Notes under the pieces: model-generated | Database searches by the model: none | Seen by the model: only the letters and a program-made list of their open reading frames with translations | What the model was told of the DNA's origin: nothing | From: FW021-bin31 sp964647485 | GTDB lineage: Bacteria; Bacteroidota; Bacteroidia; Chitinophagales; Chitinophagaceae | Assembly (NCBI GenBank): GCA_964647485.1 | Contig: CAZYHV010000002.1 | Location: forward strand, 147,996 to 211,995 | Length of the DNA: 64,000 bases | Direction of reading: 5' to 3' | Shown here: positions 9,555 through 18,852 of the stretch, one piece after another | How positions within the stretch are numbered: the first letter of the stretch is position 1 | Layout of the letters: each line of letters starts with the position of its first letter | Made by a program: the position numbers and the translations under genes

Positions 9555-9935
9555 TCACGCACCAATCCTGTGAAACAAATCATTTAATTGGGCATTCCAT
9601 AACTGTGTTTGATCTTGCACTTCATCCTTCTCGGCAAAATCTGTAACAGTTAATACAATATCTCTAGTTACTTCAGATCGCCTGACCTGAAATTCAAAAT
9701 ATTCAGATTCGGGACTGTCTTTCCAATGATAACGAACTCTTTCATTAGGAATTTTCTCAACGACCTCTGCTATTTCTTCAGATTGACTCCAGATAAATAC
9801 GAAATCACCTCCTTTTACATTTACCTCATCTGCAAACCATTCCTGCAATCCCGAAGCCGTGGATAAATATTCAAATAGAATCCGAGGAGAACAACGGACA
9901 TTAAATTCAACATTATATGCTATTTTCTCTGCCAT
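9555..9935 (-). CDS. START-like (SRPBCC/AHSA1-type) domain protein
   Basis: A 126-residue single-domain protein of the Bet v1-like superfamily: it begins VEFNVRCSPRILFEYLSTASGLQEWFADEV, the usual helix-grip opening, and ends with the long C-terminal helix TQLWNAQLNDLFHRIGA. The ligand is unknown. A longer frame opens at TTG 9980, but the family N-terminus fits the ATG at 9935. A near-consensus box (TATACTTG) lies at 9978-9985. Convergent with the miaA pair and divergent from the sigma factor gene. Confidence 0.75.
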   Translation of the reverse strand: MAEKIAYNVEFNVRCSPRILFEYLSTASGLQEWFADEVNVKGGDFVFIWSQSEEIAEVVEKIPNERVRYHWKDSPESEYFEFQVRRSEVTRDIVLTVTDFAEKDEVQDQTQLWNAQLNDLFHRIGA

Positions 9936-10067
9936 GATATCAGTCTTTATTTTTAATCGATATGAAAGATCTCTATGCAAGTATAGATAATTTTTCTATC
10001 AGTTAAAACTTTTTGTGATTTAATTTTAAACAAACTCCTAAGAACCAATTAAATAATTTCTATTTTT

Positions 10068-10098
10068 TTTGGTAAATTCAAAAGTATTTTTATATTTG
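10068..10098 (+). promoter_or_regulatory. Promoter of the principal sigma factor gene
   Basis: -33 element TTTG at 10068-10071 and -7 box TATATTTG at 10091-10098 with a 19-bp spacer, the classic Bacteroidota promoter. It implies a long untranslated leader of about 145 bases before the ATG at 10253. Confidence 0.6.
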
Positions 10099-10252
10099 TA
10101 TATGCAAAAGTTTACCCTGAGACAATTTCAAGATTGTCTTATACCTATTTTACCTTCTCGAAACCCAGCTCCCTTTTAAAGGAGCAATTCATAACAATTC
10201 CTTGGCTATCAGACAAATAAACCATACAAAATAATTTTCTTACTACATCTCT

Positions 10253-11131
10253 ATGAGACAACTCAAAATTACTAAATCTATCACCAACAGAGAATCTCAA
10301 TCTCTGGAAAAATATTTACAGGAAATCGGGAAAGTAGATTTAATTACGCCTGAAGAAGAAGTAAACTTAGCTATCAAAATCAGACAAGGAGACCGATCTG
10401 CATTGGAACGATTGACCAAAGCTAATCTAAGATTTGTTGTTTCTGTAGCCAAACAATACCAAAACCAGGGGCTGTCGTTAAGTGATCTTATTAATGAAGG
10501 AAATTTAGGCTTGATTAAAGCAGCACAGCGATTCGATGAAACCCGTGGTTTTAAGTTTATCTCTTATGCGGTATGGTGGATTCGACAATCTATATTGCAG
10601 GCTCTGGCAGAACAATCACGTATTGTTCGTCTTCCATTGAATAAAGTTGGACTCTCAAGTAAAATTCATAAGGCTTTTATCACTTTAGAACAAGAGTATG
10701 AACGTACCCCCTCTACCGATGAGCTTTCTGCCTTGTTAGAAATAGATACTTCTGAAATAGAGGATAACATCAATAATTCCTCTCGCCATTTATCGATGGA
10801 TGCACCTTTCCAACAAGGAGAAGACAATAATATGTTAGATGTTTTGGAATGTAATACCATGGCAAGCACCGACATTCAAGTTACCTATTTTGAATCCTTA
10901 AAAAAGGAAATTGAACGCTCTTTAAATTCACTCCCGGAAAGACAACGAAAGATTATCAAGCTTTTCTTCGGAATTGGACTTGAGCATCCCATGTCTTTAG
11001 AAGACATAGGAGTAGAATTCGGACTCACTCGGGAACGAGTACGACAAGTAAAAGACAAAGGCATTGCCAAATTACGAAACACCTCCAGAAGTGATTTGTT
11101 AAAGAAATATCTGGGAAGCGATCGCGGATAA
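10253..11131 (+). CDS. rpoD: Principal RNA polymerase sigma factor (RpoD/SigA)
   Basis: Primary sigma-70 factor in the short Bacteroidota form (292 aa). A compact region 1.2 (EKYLQEIGKVDLITPEEE) leads into region 2 (NLRFVVSVAKQYQNQGL, then LGLIKAAQRFDETRGFKFISYAVWWIRQ), region 3 and region 4 with the helix-turn-helix SLEDIGVEFGLTRERVRQVK. The acidic region 1.1 of proteobacterial RpoD is absent, as is normal in this phylum. It recognises promoters of the TTTG / TAnnTTTG type seen throughout this window. Convergent with uvrA, 2 bp between stops. Confidence 0.95.
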   Translation: MRQLKITKSITNRESQSLEKYLQEIGKVDLITPEEEVNLAIKIRQGDRSALERLTKANLRFVVSVAKQYQNQGLSLSDLINEGNLGLIKAAQRFDETRGFKFISYAVWWIRQSILQALAEQSRIVRLPLNKVGLSSKIHKAFITLEQEYERTPSTDELSALLEIDTSEIEDNINNSSRHLSMDAPFQQGEDNNMLDVLECNTMASTDIQVTYFESLKKEIERSLNSLPERQRKIIKLFFGIGLEHPMSLEDIGVEFGLTRERVRQVKDKGIAKLRNTSRSDLLKKYLGSDRG

Positions 11132-11133
11132 CC

Positions 11134-13956
11134 TCATAAAAAAGCAGAAGTAGGACTATCCACATCTTCTTTTATCAAGCCCGGCTTCCCCTGATATAGC
11201 AGATATCCCCCCTCTTCACCTCCTTCAGGACCTAATTCTATTAGGTAATCTGCATTCTTAATAACATCCAGGTTATGCTCAACAACAACCACCGTATTGC
11301 CCTGATCAATCAATGCATTTAAAGAAGTTAATAATTTTTTAATATCATTAAAATGCAATCCGGTAGTGGGTTCATCAAAAATGAATAAAACATGCTCTTT
11401 TTGTCGTTTTTTACCTAAAAAGGAAGCCAGTTTAATACGTTGTGCCTCTCCTCCACTCAGCGTGTTAGAAGATTGTCCCAATTTAATATAGCCCAATCCC
11501 ACATTACTAAGTGGCTGCAATTTCCCAGATACCTCTTTCTCCTCAGCAAAAAATGTTATTGCTTCATCCACACTCATTTCCAATACTTCGTAAATACTCT
11601 TCCCTTTATACTTTACTTCCAACACTTCTTCTTTAAACCTTTTTCCTCTGCAACTTTCACAAAGTAAACGTACGTCTGCCAGAAATTGCATTTCCACAAT
11701 CGTCTCTCCTTCCCCTTTACAAGTATCACAGCGCCCTCCATCCACGTTAAAAGAGAAATGTTTAGGTTTAAATCCTCTCATTTTACTTAATTGTTGAGAA
11801 GCATACAATCCACGAATAGCATCATAGGCTTTGATATAAGTCACCGGATTAGAACGAGAAGACTTTCCGATAGGATTTTGATCGACTAATTCTATTTGTG
11901 TAATTTTCTGATAATCTCCTTTCAATGCTTTAAAATTGCCCGGTCTGCCGGAAGTCTCTTTCAATTGTCTTTTTATGGCCGGATATAGTATATCTTTGAC
12001 TAAAGAGGTCTTCCCTGAACCACTGACTCCACTAACTACTGAAAGCGAACCTAAAGGAAATTTCACTTCTATATTCTTTAAGTTATGATGTTTACATCCT
12101 TCTAAAGAAAAACTATTCTTATACTTCCGTTTCGATTTAGGAACCTCTACCTTTAATTCTCCCTTTAAATAACGGCCTGTCAGACTATCTTTATCTTTTA
12201 GAATTTCTTGATAGGTGCCTGAAAAAATCACCTCTCCTCCCAAGTGACTGGCAAGTGGTCCCATGTCAATAATATAATCTGCAGCTTTCATTATCGCTTC
12301 ATCGTGTTCTACAACAATAACGGTATTATTGAGTGCTTTTAAGCGTTGTAAAACCCCAATTAACCGATCCGTATCCCGAGAATGAAGTCCAATGCTTGGT
12401 TCGTCTAAGATATAGAGAGAATTGGTAAGATTACTTCCCAAAAAACGCGTCAATTGTATCCGCTGGCTTTCCCCTCCACTTAACGTATTGGCCGGCCGGT
12501 TTAATGTCAGATATCCTAACCCTACCTCATCCAAAGTTTTTAATCTCTGATCAATTTCTAATAATAATCGCTTAGCTACTTTGGCATCAAAATCCGATAA
12601 TTCCAGATTCTGAAACCATTTTCTCAATCGCTTCACCGGCATCTCTACCAAGTCTGCTATGGTCGCTTCCCCTATTCTAACATAAAGTGCTTCTTTCCTA
12701 AGCCTTTTCCCACTACATTCCGGACATGATGTCCTTCCTTGAAATCGAGATTTCAATACGCGGTATTGCACTTTATAAAGGTTTTCCTCTATCATCTTAA
12801 AGAAGGCACGAATCCCATCAAAATATGCATTGCCATCCCACAAAAGTTGTTGCTGTTTTGTTGTCAATTCTTCTATTGGAGTATGAATAGGAAAATTAAA
12901 CTGGCGGGAGGAGTTGATTAATGCCTTGTTCCATTTCTCCATTTTTTTCCCATGCCAGCAAGCAATCGCACCTTCATATACACTTAAACTTTTATTGGGG
13001 ATCACTAAGTCCGGATCAATACCCAATACTTGTCCAAAACCTTCACATTTCGGACACGCCCCGAGAGGATTATTAAAAGAGAATAAATTGGGTACCGGTT
13101 CTTCAAAATCCATTCCGTCTTTTTCAAAACGTCCGGAGAAAGTATGTATCTTTCCAAAATCCACCTCTATAATACAACGATATTCATTTTCATAAAAAGC
13201 AGTTTGTATACTGTCTGCCAAACGATGTAACTCATCTTCTTCAAAATCCTTAACCACCAGCCTATCAATAACAACATACATTGAAGAAGAATCCTCCCAT
13301 TTTATAGTTTCCGAATCTAATACATCTTCAATTTTCAATACTTTTCCTTTCAGCTCTCCTCTCTTTTGATAAATTCTGTTAAATCCTTTCTGTAACAGTA
13401 TTTTGAGCTCTTCTTCCCTACTTCTACCACTTCTTTCCGGAAGAGGAATAAGAATTTGTATCTTCTCTTTCTTTTCTCTCTTCCGAATAAAATCTACAAT
13501 ATCACTAATTTCATCTTTTTGCACCAATTCTCCCGATTTTGGAGAATATGTTTTCCCAATTCTCGCATATAACAGCCTTAAATAATCATATATTTCCGTC
13601 ATTGACCCTACTGTAGATCGAGGCGTACGAAAAGCCACTTTCTGTTCTATGGCAATTGCGGGACAAATCCCTTTAATATAGTCTACCTCGGGTTTGTCCA
13701 TCCTCACTAAAAACTGACGAGCATATGCACTTAGGCTTTCTGCATATCTACGCTGTCCTTCTGCATATAATGTATCAATAGCCAGAGAAGATTTACCAGA
13801 ACCTGACACCCCCGTTATGACAACCAGACTATTTCTGGGTATAGAAACATCAATGTTTTTCAAATTATGAATCTTCGCCCCTTTGATAAAAATAGGAGAA
13901 GCTAATTGGCTGGTTCGATACGCCATTTTCTGCTTTGCCATTGTCTTTGTATTCAT
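11134..13956 (-). CDS. uvrA: Excinuclease ABC subunit A
   Basis: DNA-damage recognition ATPase of nucleotide excision repair, acting as a dimer with UvrB. Two ABC modules, each with a Walker A (GVSGSGKSSLA near residue 50 and GVSGSGKTSLV near 640) and signature LSGGE (LSGGESQRIQLTRFLG and LSGGEAQRIKLASFLG). Zinc-binding cysteine sets are present (CPKCEGFG; CPECSGKR; CDTCKGEGE paired with CESCRGKRF). Length 940 aa matches UvrA. The ATG at 13956 is used; an internal ATG five codons on is also possible. A TACCTTTG box lies 17 bp upstream. Confidence 0.97.
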   Translation of the reverse strand: MNTKTMAKQKMAYRTSQLASPIFIKGAKIHNLKNIDVSIPRNSLVVITGVSGSGKSSLAIDTLYAEGQRRYAESLSAYARQFLVRMDKPEVDYIKGICPAIAIEQKVAFRTPRSTVGSMTEIYDYLRLLYARIGKTYSPKSGELVQKDEISDIVDFIRKREKKEKIQILIPLPERSGRSREEELKILLQKGFNRIYQKRGELKGKVLKIEDVLDSETIKWEDSSSMYVVIDRLVVKDFEEDELHRLADSIQTAFYENEYRCIIEVDFGKIHTFSGRFEKDGMDFEEPVPNLFSFNNPLGACPKCEGFGQVLGIDPDLVIPNKSLSVYEGAIACWHGKKMEKWNKALINSSRQFNFPIHTPIEELTTKQQQLLWDGNAYFDGIRAFFKMIEENLYKVQYRVLKSRFQGRTSCPECSGKRLRKEALYVRIGEATIADLVEMPVKRLRKWFQNLELSDFDAKVAKRLLLEIDQRLKTLDEVGLGYLTLNRPANTLSGGESQRIQLTRFLGSNLTNSLYILDEPSIGLHSRDTDRLIGVLQRLKALNNTVIVVEHDEAIMKAADYIIDMGPLASHLGGEVIFSGTYQEILKDKDSLTGRYLKGELKVEVPKSKRKYKNSFSLEGCKHHNLKNIEVKFPLGSLSVVSGVSGSGKTSLVKDILYPAIKRQLKETSGRPGNFKALKGDYQKITQIELVDQNPIGKSSRSNPVTYIKAYDAIRGLYASQQLSKMRGFKPKHFSFNVDGGRCDTCKGEGETIVEMQFLADVRLLCESCRGKRFKEEVLEVKYKGKSIYEVLEMSVDEAITFFAEEKEVSGKLQPLSNVGLGYIKLGQSSNTLSGGEAQRIKLASFLGKKRQKEHVLFIFDEPTTGLHFNDIKKLLTSLNALIDQGNTVVVVEHNLDVIKNADYLIELGPEGGEEGGYLLYQGKPGLIKEDVDSPTSAFL

Positions 13957-13973
13957 AATTTCCCAAAGGTAAG

Positions 13974-13981
13974 ATACTCTT
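13974..13981 (-). promoter_or_regulatory. -7 promoter box (TACCTTTG) of uvrA
   Basis: Exact TAnnTTTG match on the minus strand, 17 bp before the uvrA ATG. Confidence 0.6.
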
Positions 13982-14125
13982 CCTATTTATCCCGATTTCC
14001 TAAATGGATTAGATTTTATTAAAATATTTCCCTATTTTTTTCAAAAAAGGGGCATTCAGGAAGATTATACCTATTTTTTAACGAGAAACAATTTTTTTAT
14101 CCTTCCAAAAAAGTCATTTTTATTG

Positions 14126-14133
14126 TAATTTTG
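14126..14133 (+). promoter_or_regulatory. -7 promoter box (TAATTTTG) of the SNF2 helicase gene
   Basis: Exact TAnnTTTG match. It overlaps a TTG that would give a longer reading frame, which supports the ATG at 14167 as the real start. Confidence 0.55.
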
Positions 14134-14166
14134 CACCTTGCTTCACAAGGAAAAGAAAACTATATT

Positions 14167-17100
14167 ATGCCAGTATCCGATCTCTTAGAATATGTTGAAA
14201 ATCATGCTAAACCCGAAGCGCTTAGGCAAGGAAAAACGATTTTTGCCATGCGTGGAGCTGTTTTGACGGATACAGATAAAAAAAATAAAAAAGCTACTTT
14301 TCAGATTACTAATGACACTTTCCCAACCGTATATAAAGTCATTATAGACAGATATGATGATGCTGAAAGGTTCAGTCTCCATTGTGAATGCCCGGATAAT
14401 GAGGAAGAAATATGCCGACATAAAGCTGCTGCAATTTTCCAATTAGACAATCTATTTGATGATGAGGATCCTGAAGAGGATCCTGCACTTTATAACCAGA
14501 AGCACACCCTGGTAAAAATGCAAAGCTTCGAACCCAAAACACTTCGGCTTCTTACCTCTCGCTCCAATTTCATCGAAGCAGAGAAAATTGCCAAGCAGCA
14601 TAAAGCAGAAATAAAAAGAGAAAGAAATGAAGAGGTCACTGCTGTTCTAAAATACCAAAAGAAAACTTATCAACTCACTCTCAGAAGAACGGAAAATGGG
14701 AATTATGAGACCTCCTGTAACTGTAATGAAACAGATCATCCCATCTGCAAGCATAAAACAGCTTTATTTCTACAATTATACAACCGGGAAGGAGAATACT
14801 ACTTCGATACCATCAAAAATTGGGATAAAATAAAAAATAAACTATTGGCACAATATGGTTATTCATTAGCAGATAACCTGAAAGGAAAATTCGAATTTTC
14901 TTATAAAAAGGGGAAACCTTTTCTCCGCTTGCTGGATCCTTCAATCAAAAGAATTACAGAAAGACCTTCTAGTCACCCAAAGGAACAAGAAGAAGCCAAT
15001 ACTTTTCATCCACAGCCCTCTAATTCTTCAAAGGATGCTGTGGTATTGCCACAGGGCGTACGATCCCGACACCTTTCCGGAGCAGGAGGTCTGAACCAGT
15101 TCATGGACGAGCATAAAAACAGAGAATCAGGTATCTATAAACGCATTGGAATTGTTTTTAATCCCTTTGAGGAGGAATTTCCACATCTGGCATTGGATTT
15201 AGTTAAAGGAGATGTCAAAGAAGAGGAAGAACAATTTTTTGGACAAGTTCAGAAAATGGATCTTACCAGATACATTGACTTTTACAGCTATGCCAAAAAA
15301 GATCGAGATATCCTTTCTACCGTTCGGAAATTGCAACCTTCTGAAAGAACAAAATATCTGAATCGTCATTCTACATACGCCGGTCTGTGGGAGCATCTTT
15401 ATGAAGATGAAGAAAAAAATACAATTCCGGATGAGACCAAGAAATTGCTGTTGGAATACATGTTTAACCGACTTAAAAAGTTATTCCCCCTTTTGGAAGA
15501 CAATCAGCGTATTTTTCTTCTACCACAAGATCAATCGTATCGCTCTAAAGATTTAGATGCTTTACAAATAAGAATGGAAAGACTTCGACCGGAGTTCCAT
15601 ATTGTTAAAGATGCGAAAGAAGTAACTATTGATTGTTTTGTCACTATTGATGGAAAGCAAATCCCTGCCAACGAAAATCAATCTAAATCTCCATTATTGT
15701 TCTTAAGAAACGGAGAGGCTTTTCTACTCAACAGCGTGAAAGATGCCATGACGATCCTGCCATATCTTTCAAAAAACCCGAATTCTATTTCTGAAACAGA
15801 ATGGCCCCGACATCTTCAACAAGAAATTTTGCCTCTTAGCGACAGATACAACGTCCGATTTTCATCCAATTTGGTAGAAAAATCAGACGAAATTAAGCCC
15901 CAATTTTGCATATCCTTTAAAGAGCTCAACAGTTTACTCATTATAAAACCCTTGTTTCTTTATAATACAGAAACTGTTGAATGGGACACCGGACAACAGA
16001 TTACTACTGTAGCTCATGATAAAGTATTGTTAGTCAAGCGCGACAAGAAAGCAGAAAAGGTCTTTTTCGACAAAATCAAAAAAGCACATCCCCGCTTCGA
16101 AAGAAATATAGGACGCAATTATTTCCAACTACAATCGAAAGAAGCACTGAGTCGTAATTGGTTTTTGAAATTTATGGATTTTCTAAAAAAAGAAAAAATA
16201 TTAACCAAAGGACTGGATCGACTCAAGGAATTTCGTTTTAACCAAAATAAACCGGAAACAAAATTAGAGCTGAGCTCCAATATTGACTGGTTTGATGCAA
16301 AAGTAGAAGTCTCATTTGGAGAGCAAACAGCTCAAATTGCAGATATTAAAAGAGCCCTATCCCGAAAACAAAATTATGTTCCATTAAATGATGGTTCTTT
16401 AGGAATTTTACCGGAAGAATGGATGGAGAAATACAGCCTTTTATTCAGAATGGGACAAACCACCGAAGGAGGATTGACGCTTTCAAAGTACAATTTCAGT
16501 ATCATAGACGAACTATATGATTACATTGATGATGACCGTCTCATTCAAGAGCTAGAAGAAAAAAGAAATAATCTCTTAAATTTTGAAAATATACCTCCTA
16601 TTTCTATCCCTTCTAATGTAAATACAGAACTGCGTAAATATCAGAAAAGTGGATTTCAATGGTTAAATTATCTGGATGAAATAAAATGGGGAGGAATTCT
16701 TGCCGATGATATGGGATTAGGAAAGACTTTACAGACGCTTACCTTTTTTCAACATTTCAAAAATGAAAATGGGAAATGCCTATCTTTAGTAGTTTGCCCT
16801 ACTTCTGTTATTTATAACTGGGAAAATGAAGTAAATAAATTCACCCCCGATTTAACTTTTCATATTCATCATGGTCCTAATAGAAATTACAACATCAAAG
16901 AATTAAAAGAATACAATATTCTCATTACTTCATATGGCACTTTAAGAAGTGATATACAATTATTTGCTAAATTCAATTTTGATTATGTTGTATTAGATGA
17001 ATCACAGTTTATTAAAAATCCATCCAGTAAAGTAACCAAAGCAGCACAATTATTGAATGCATCAAATAGATTTTGTCTTAGTGGGACCCCAATGCAAAAC

Positions 17101-18015
17101 AACACTTTTGATTTGTATTCTCAGATTAATTTTTTAAATCCCGGAATGCTTGGAAGTGTAGAATTCTTCAAGAGTGAATTTTCCCAACCTATCGACAAGG
17201 GACAGGATGAAGATTTAAAAGCTCATCTGCGGAAATTAGTTTATCCTTTCATCCTCCGACGAACAAAGGAACAAGTGGCCAAAGACCTTCCGAAAAAATC
17301 AGAAATGGTACTTTTCTGCGAGATGAATGAAGATCAGCGTAAAGTCTATGATGAATATCGCAACATGTATCGTTCCAGAATACTCGGAACCATAGACGAT
17401 AAAGGAATGGGGCGTTCACAGCTTACCATCTTACAAGGGTTAATGAGACTTCGGCAGATTTGTGATTCTCCGGCCATTTTAAAAGAAGAAGACTATGGAG
17501 AGTATTCTATCAAACTAGATGAGTTATCGCGAGAATTGCAAGAAAATGTAGGCCATCATAAAGTACTTATTTTCTCTCAGTTCCTTGGAATGTTAGGTCT
17601 GATAAAAAAACAACTGCAAAATCTAAAAATCCCTTATGAATATTTTGATGGTAGCACCAAACCTACAGAAAGAGAAAAGGCGGTTTATAATTTCCAAAAC
17701 AACAAAGAAAGTCGTGTATTTCTAATCTCTCTAAAAGCAGGAGGAGTCGGATTAAACCTCACAGCAGCTGATTATGTCTATATTGTAGATCCTTGGTGGA
17801 ATCCGGCTGTAGAACAACAAGCCATAGATCGTACCCATCGAATTGGTCAAACAAAAAATATTTTCGCTTATCGCATGATTTGTAAAGATACCATAGAAGA
17901 GAAAATTCTAACCCTTCAAAAGAAAAAGAAAACGTTGGTGAAAGATCTGATAGCAGACGATAACAGCTTTGTTAAAAAATTGACTAAAGAAGATGTGATG
18001 TATCTGTTCGGATAG
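14167..18015 (+). CDS. SWIM zinc-finger SNF2-family DEAD/DEAH helicase
   Basis: Large (1282 aa) Swi2/Snf2 ATPase, family RapA/HepA-like, expected to translocate on duplex DNA and remodel protein-DNA complexes. The N-terminus has a SWIM zinc finger (Cys73, Cys75, Cys83, His85; CECPDNEEEICRHK) and a second SWIM-like set about 100 residues later (SCNCNETDHPICKHK). A ~600-residue middle region is not recognisable. The motor follows: Walker A DDMGLGKT near 845, DESQ box near 944, SGTPMQNN, SQFLGMLGLIKKQL and the motif V/VI block GVGLNLTAADYVYIVDPWWNPAVEQ with HRIGQ. It stands alone with its own promoter. The partner or substrate is unknown. Confidence 0.9.
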   Translation: MPVSDLLEYVENHAKPEALRQGKTIFAMRGAVLTDTDKKNKKATFQITNDTFPTVYKVIIDRYDDAERFSLHCECPDNEEEICRHKAAAIFQLDNLFDDEDPEEDPALYNQKHTLVKMQSFEPKTLRLLTSRSNFIEAEKIAKQHKAEIKRERNEEVTAVLKYQKKTYQLTLRRTENGNYETSCNCNETDHPICKHKTALFLQLYNREGEYYFDTIKNWDKIKNKLLAQYGYSLADNLKGKFEFSYKKGKPFLRLLDPSIKRITERPSSHPKEQEEANTFHPQPSNSSKDAVVLPQGVRSRHLSGAGGLNQFMDEHKNRESGIYKRIGIVFNPFEEEFPHLALDLVKGDVKEEEEQFFGQVQKMDLTRYIDFYSYAKKDRDILSTVRKLQPSERTKYLNRHSTYAGLWEHLYEDEEKNTIPDETKKLLLEYMFNRLKKLFPLLEDNQRIFLLPQDQSYRSKDLDALQIRMERLRPEFHIVKDAKEVTIDCFVTIDGKQIPANENQSKSPLLFLRNGEAFLLNSVKDAMTILPYLSKNPNSISETEWPRHLQQEILPLSDRYNVRFSSNLVEKSDEIKPQFCISFKELNSLLIIKPLFLYNTETVEWDTGQQITTVAHDKVLLVKRDKKAEKVFFDKIKKAHPRFERNIGRNYFQLQSKEALSRNWFLKFMDFLKKEKILTKGLDRLKEFRFNQNKPETKLELSSNIDWFDAKVEVSFGEQTAQIADIKRALSRKQNYVPLNDGSLGILPEEWMEKYSLLFRMGQTTEGGLTLSKYNFSIIDELYDYIDDDRLIQELEEKRNNLLNFENIPPISIPSNVNTELRKYQKSGFQWLNYLDEIKWGGILADDMGLGKTLQTLTFFQHFKNENGKCLSLVVCPTSVIYNWENEVNKFTPDLTFHIHHGPNRNYNIKELKEYNILITSYGTLRSDIQLFAKFNFDYVVLDESQFIKNPSSKVTKAAQLLNASNRFCLSGTPMQNNTFDLYSQINFLNPGMLGSVEFFKSEFSQPIDKGQDEDLKAHLRKLVYPFILRRTKEQVAKDLPKKSEMVLFCEMNEDQRKVYDEYRNMYRSRILGTIDDKGMGRSQLTILQGLMRLRQICDSPAILKEEDYGEYSIKLDELSRELQENVGHHKVLIFSQFLGMLGLIKKQLQNLKIPYEYFDGSTKPTEREKAVYNFQNNKESRVFLISLKAGGVGLNLTAADYVYIVDPWWNPAVEQQAIDRTHRIGQTKNIFAYRMICKDTIEEKILTLQKKKKTLVKDLIADDNSFVKKLTKEDVMYLFG

Positions 18016-18041
18016 GATTAGTAAAAAGAGGGGGAAATTTC

Positions 18042-18704
18042 CTATTCAAAAATCCAGTTAATTCCAACCCCAATCTTGACATTATAGGCCTTATCCAAAG
18101 TTTTACTTTCTCCAAAAAGGTTAGTAAAGCCCTTATCTATTCGAACAAAACCTTCCAAATGTTCAGGAAGAGCATAACCTCCAACTACAGAAACCCCCAA
18201 ATTCAAGTCATTTGCATTGTCTTGAATTTCTCTATACTGAGGATCTTTTTCTCCAATATTTTCACTTGCTAAAAAACCAAAAACCGGTCCGGCCATAGCA
18301 AAAAGCTTATCTCCTTTAATAATATTAAATCCTTTTATGTAATATTTTGCATACACGGGAATCTCAATATAGTTAAAGTGGTGTTTAATCGTTTCCTCCC
18401 CGGACTGATCAGTTTCTCCCATCATGCTGAAATCTATTTGTGGAACAATATAAAAATGAACCGGCTTATAGTTATAAAGGCCATTTTGAGATTGAATCGG
18501 AATTTGCATAAACCCTCCAATATCGGGTCCAATCCTCCCCGACCCACCGGAATAGCCGGTAATAACGGAATAGTGTGCTCCAATTGTAGCTCCATACTGA
18601 ATGTGTGCTTTTTTAACAATCGATTGGGCCTCGCTACTCCTGAAAGAAGCAAACATGAATAGTAATAATGCTCCTCCTATCGAACATATCCTTTTCAGTT
18701 TCAT
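18042..18704 (-). CDS. Outer-membrane beta-barrel protein (porin-like family)
   Basis: A signal peptide (MKLKRICSIGGALLLFMFASF, ending SEAQ) is followed by alternating amphipathic strands with many Gly and aromatic residues and a C-terminal strand ending in an aromatic pair (IGVGINWIFE), typical of the eight-stranded OMP_b-brl_2 family of Bacteroidota. The residues GATIGAHYSVITGYSGG form the first strand. I chose the ATG at 18704 because the signal peptide starts there; an in-frame ATG at 18737 would add 11 polar residues. It is convergent with the helicase gene. The function is unknown. Confidence 0.75.
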   Translation of the reverse strand: MKLKRICSIGGALLLFMFASFRSSEAQSIVKKAHIQYGATIGAHYSVITGYSGGSGRIGPDIGGFMQIPIQSQNGLYNYKPVHFYIVPQIDFSMMGETDQSGEETIKHHFNYIEIPVYAKYYIKGFNIIKGDKLFAMAGPVFGFLASENIGEKDPQYREIQDNANDLNLGVSVVGGYALPEHLEGFVRIDKGFTNLFGESKTLDKAYNVKIGVGINWIFE

Positions 18705-18852
18705 AATATTTTTTATCTTCCAACTTAACATTTTCATAATCTCTTTTTAATAGAATTCAGGATTCAAAAATCACAGATTAAAATAAAAGAAAGTTTCTCC
18801 GATCTAAACAAGGATAGTGCCATTTTTTTTACCCTCTTCTCTTCCTTTTCAA

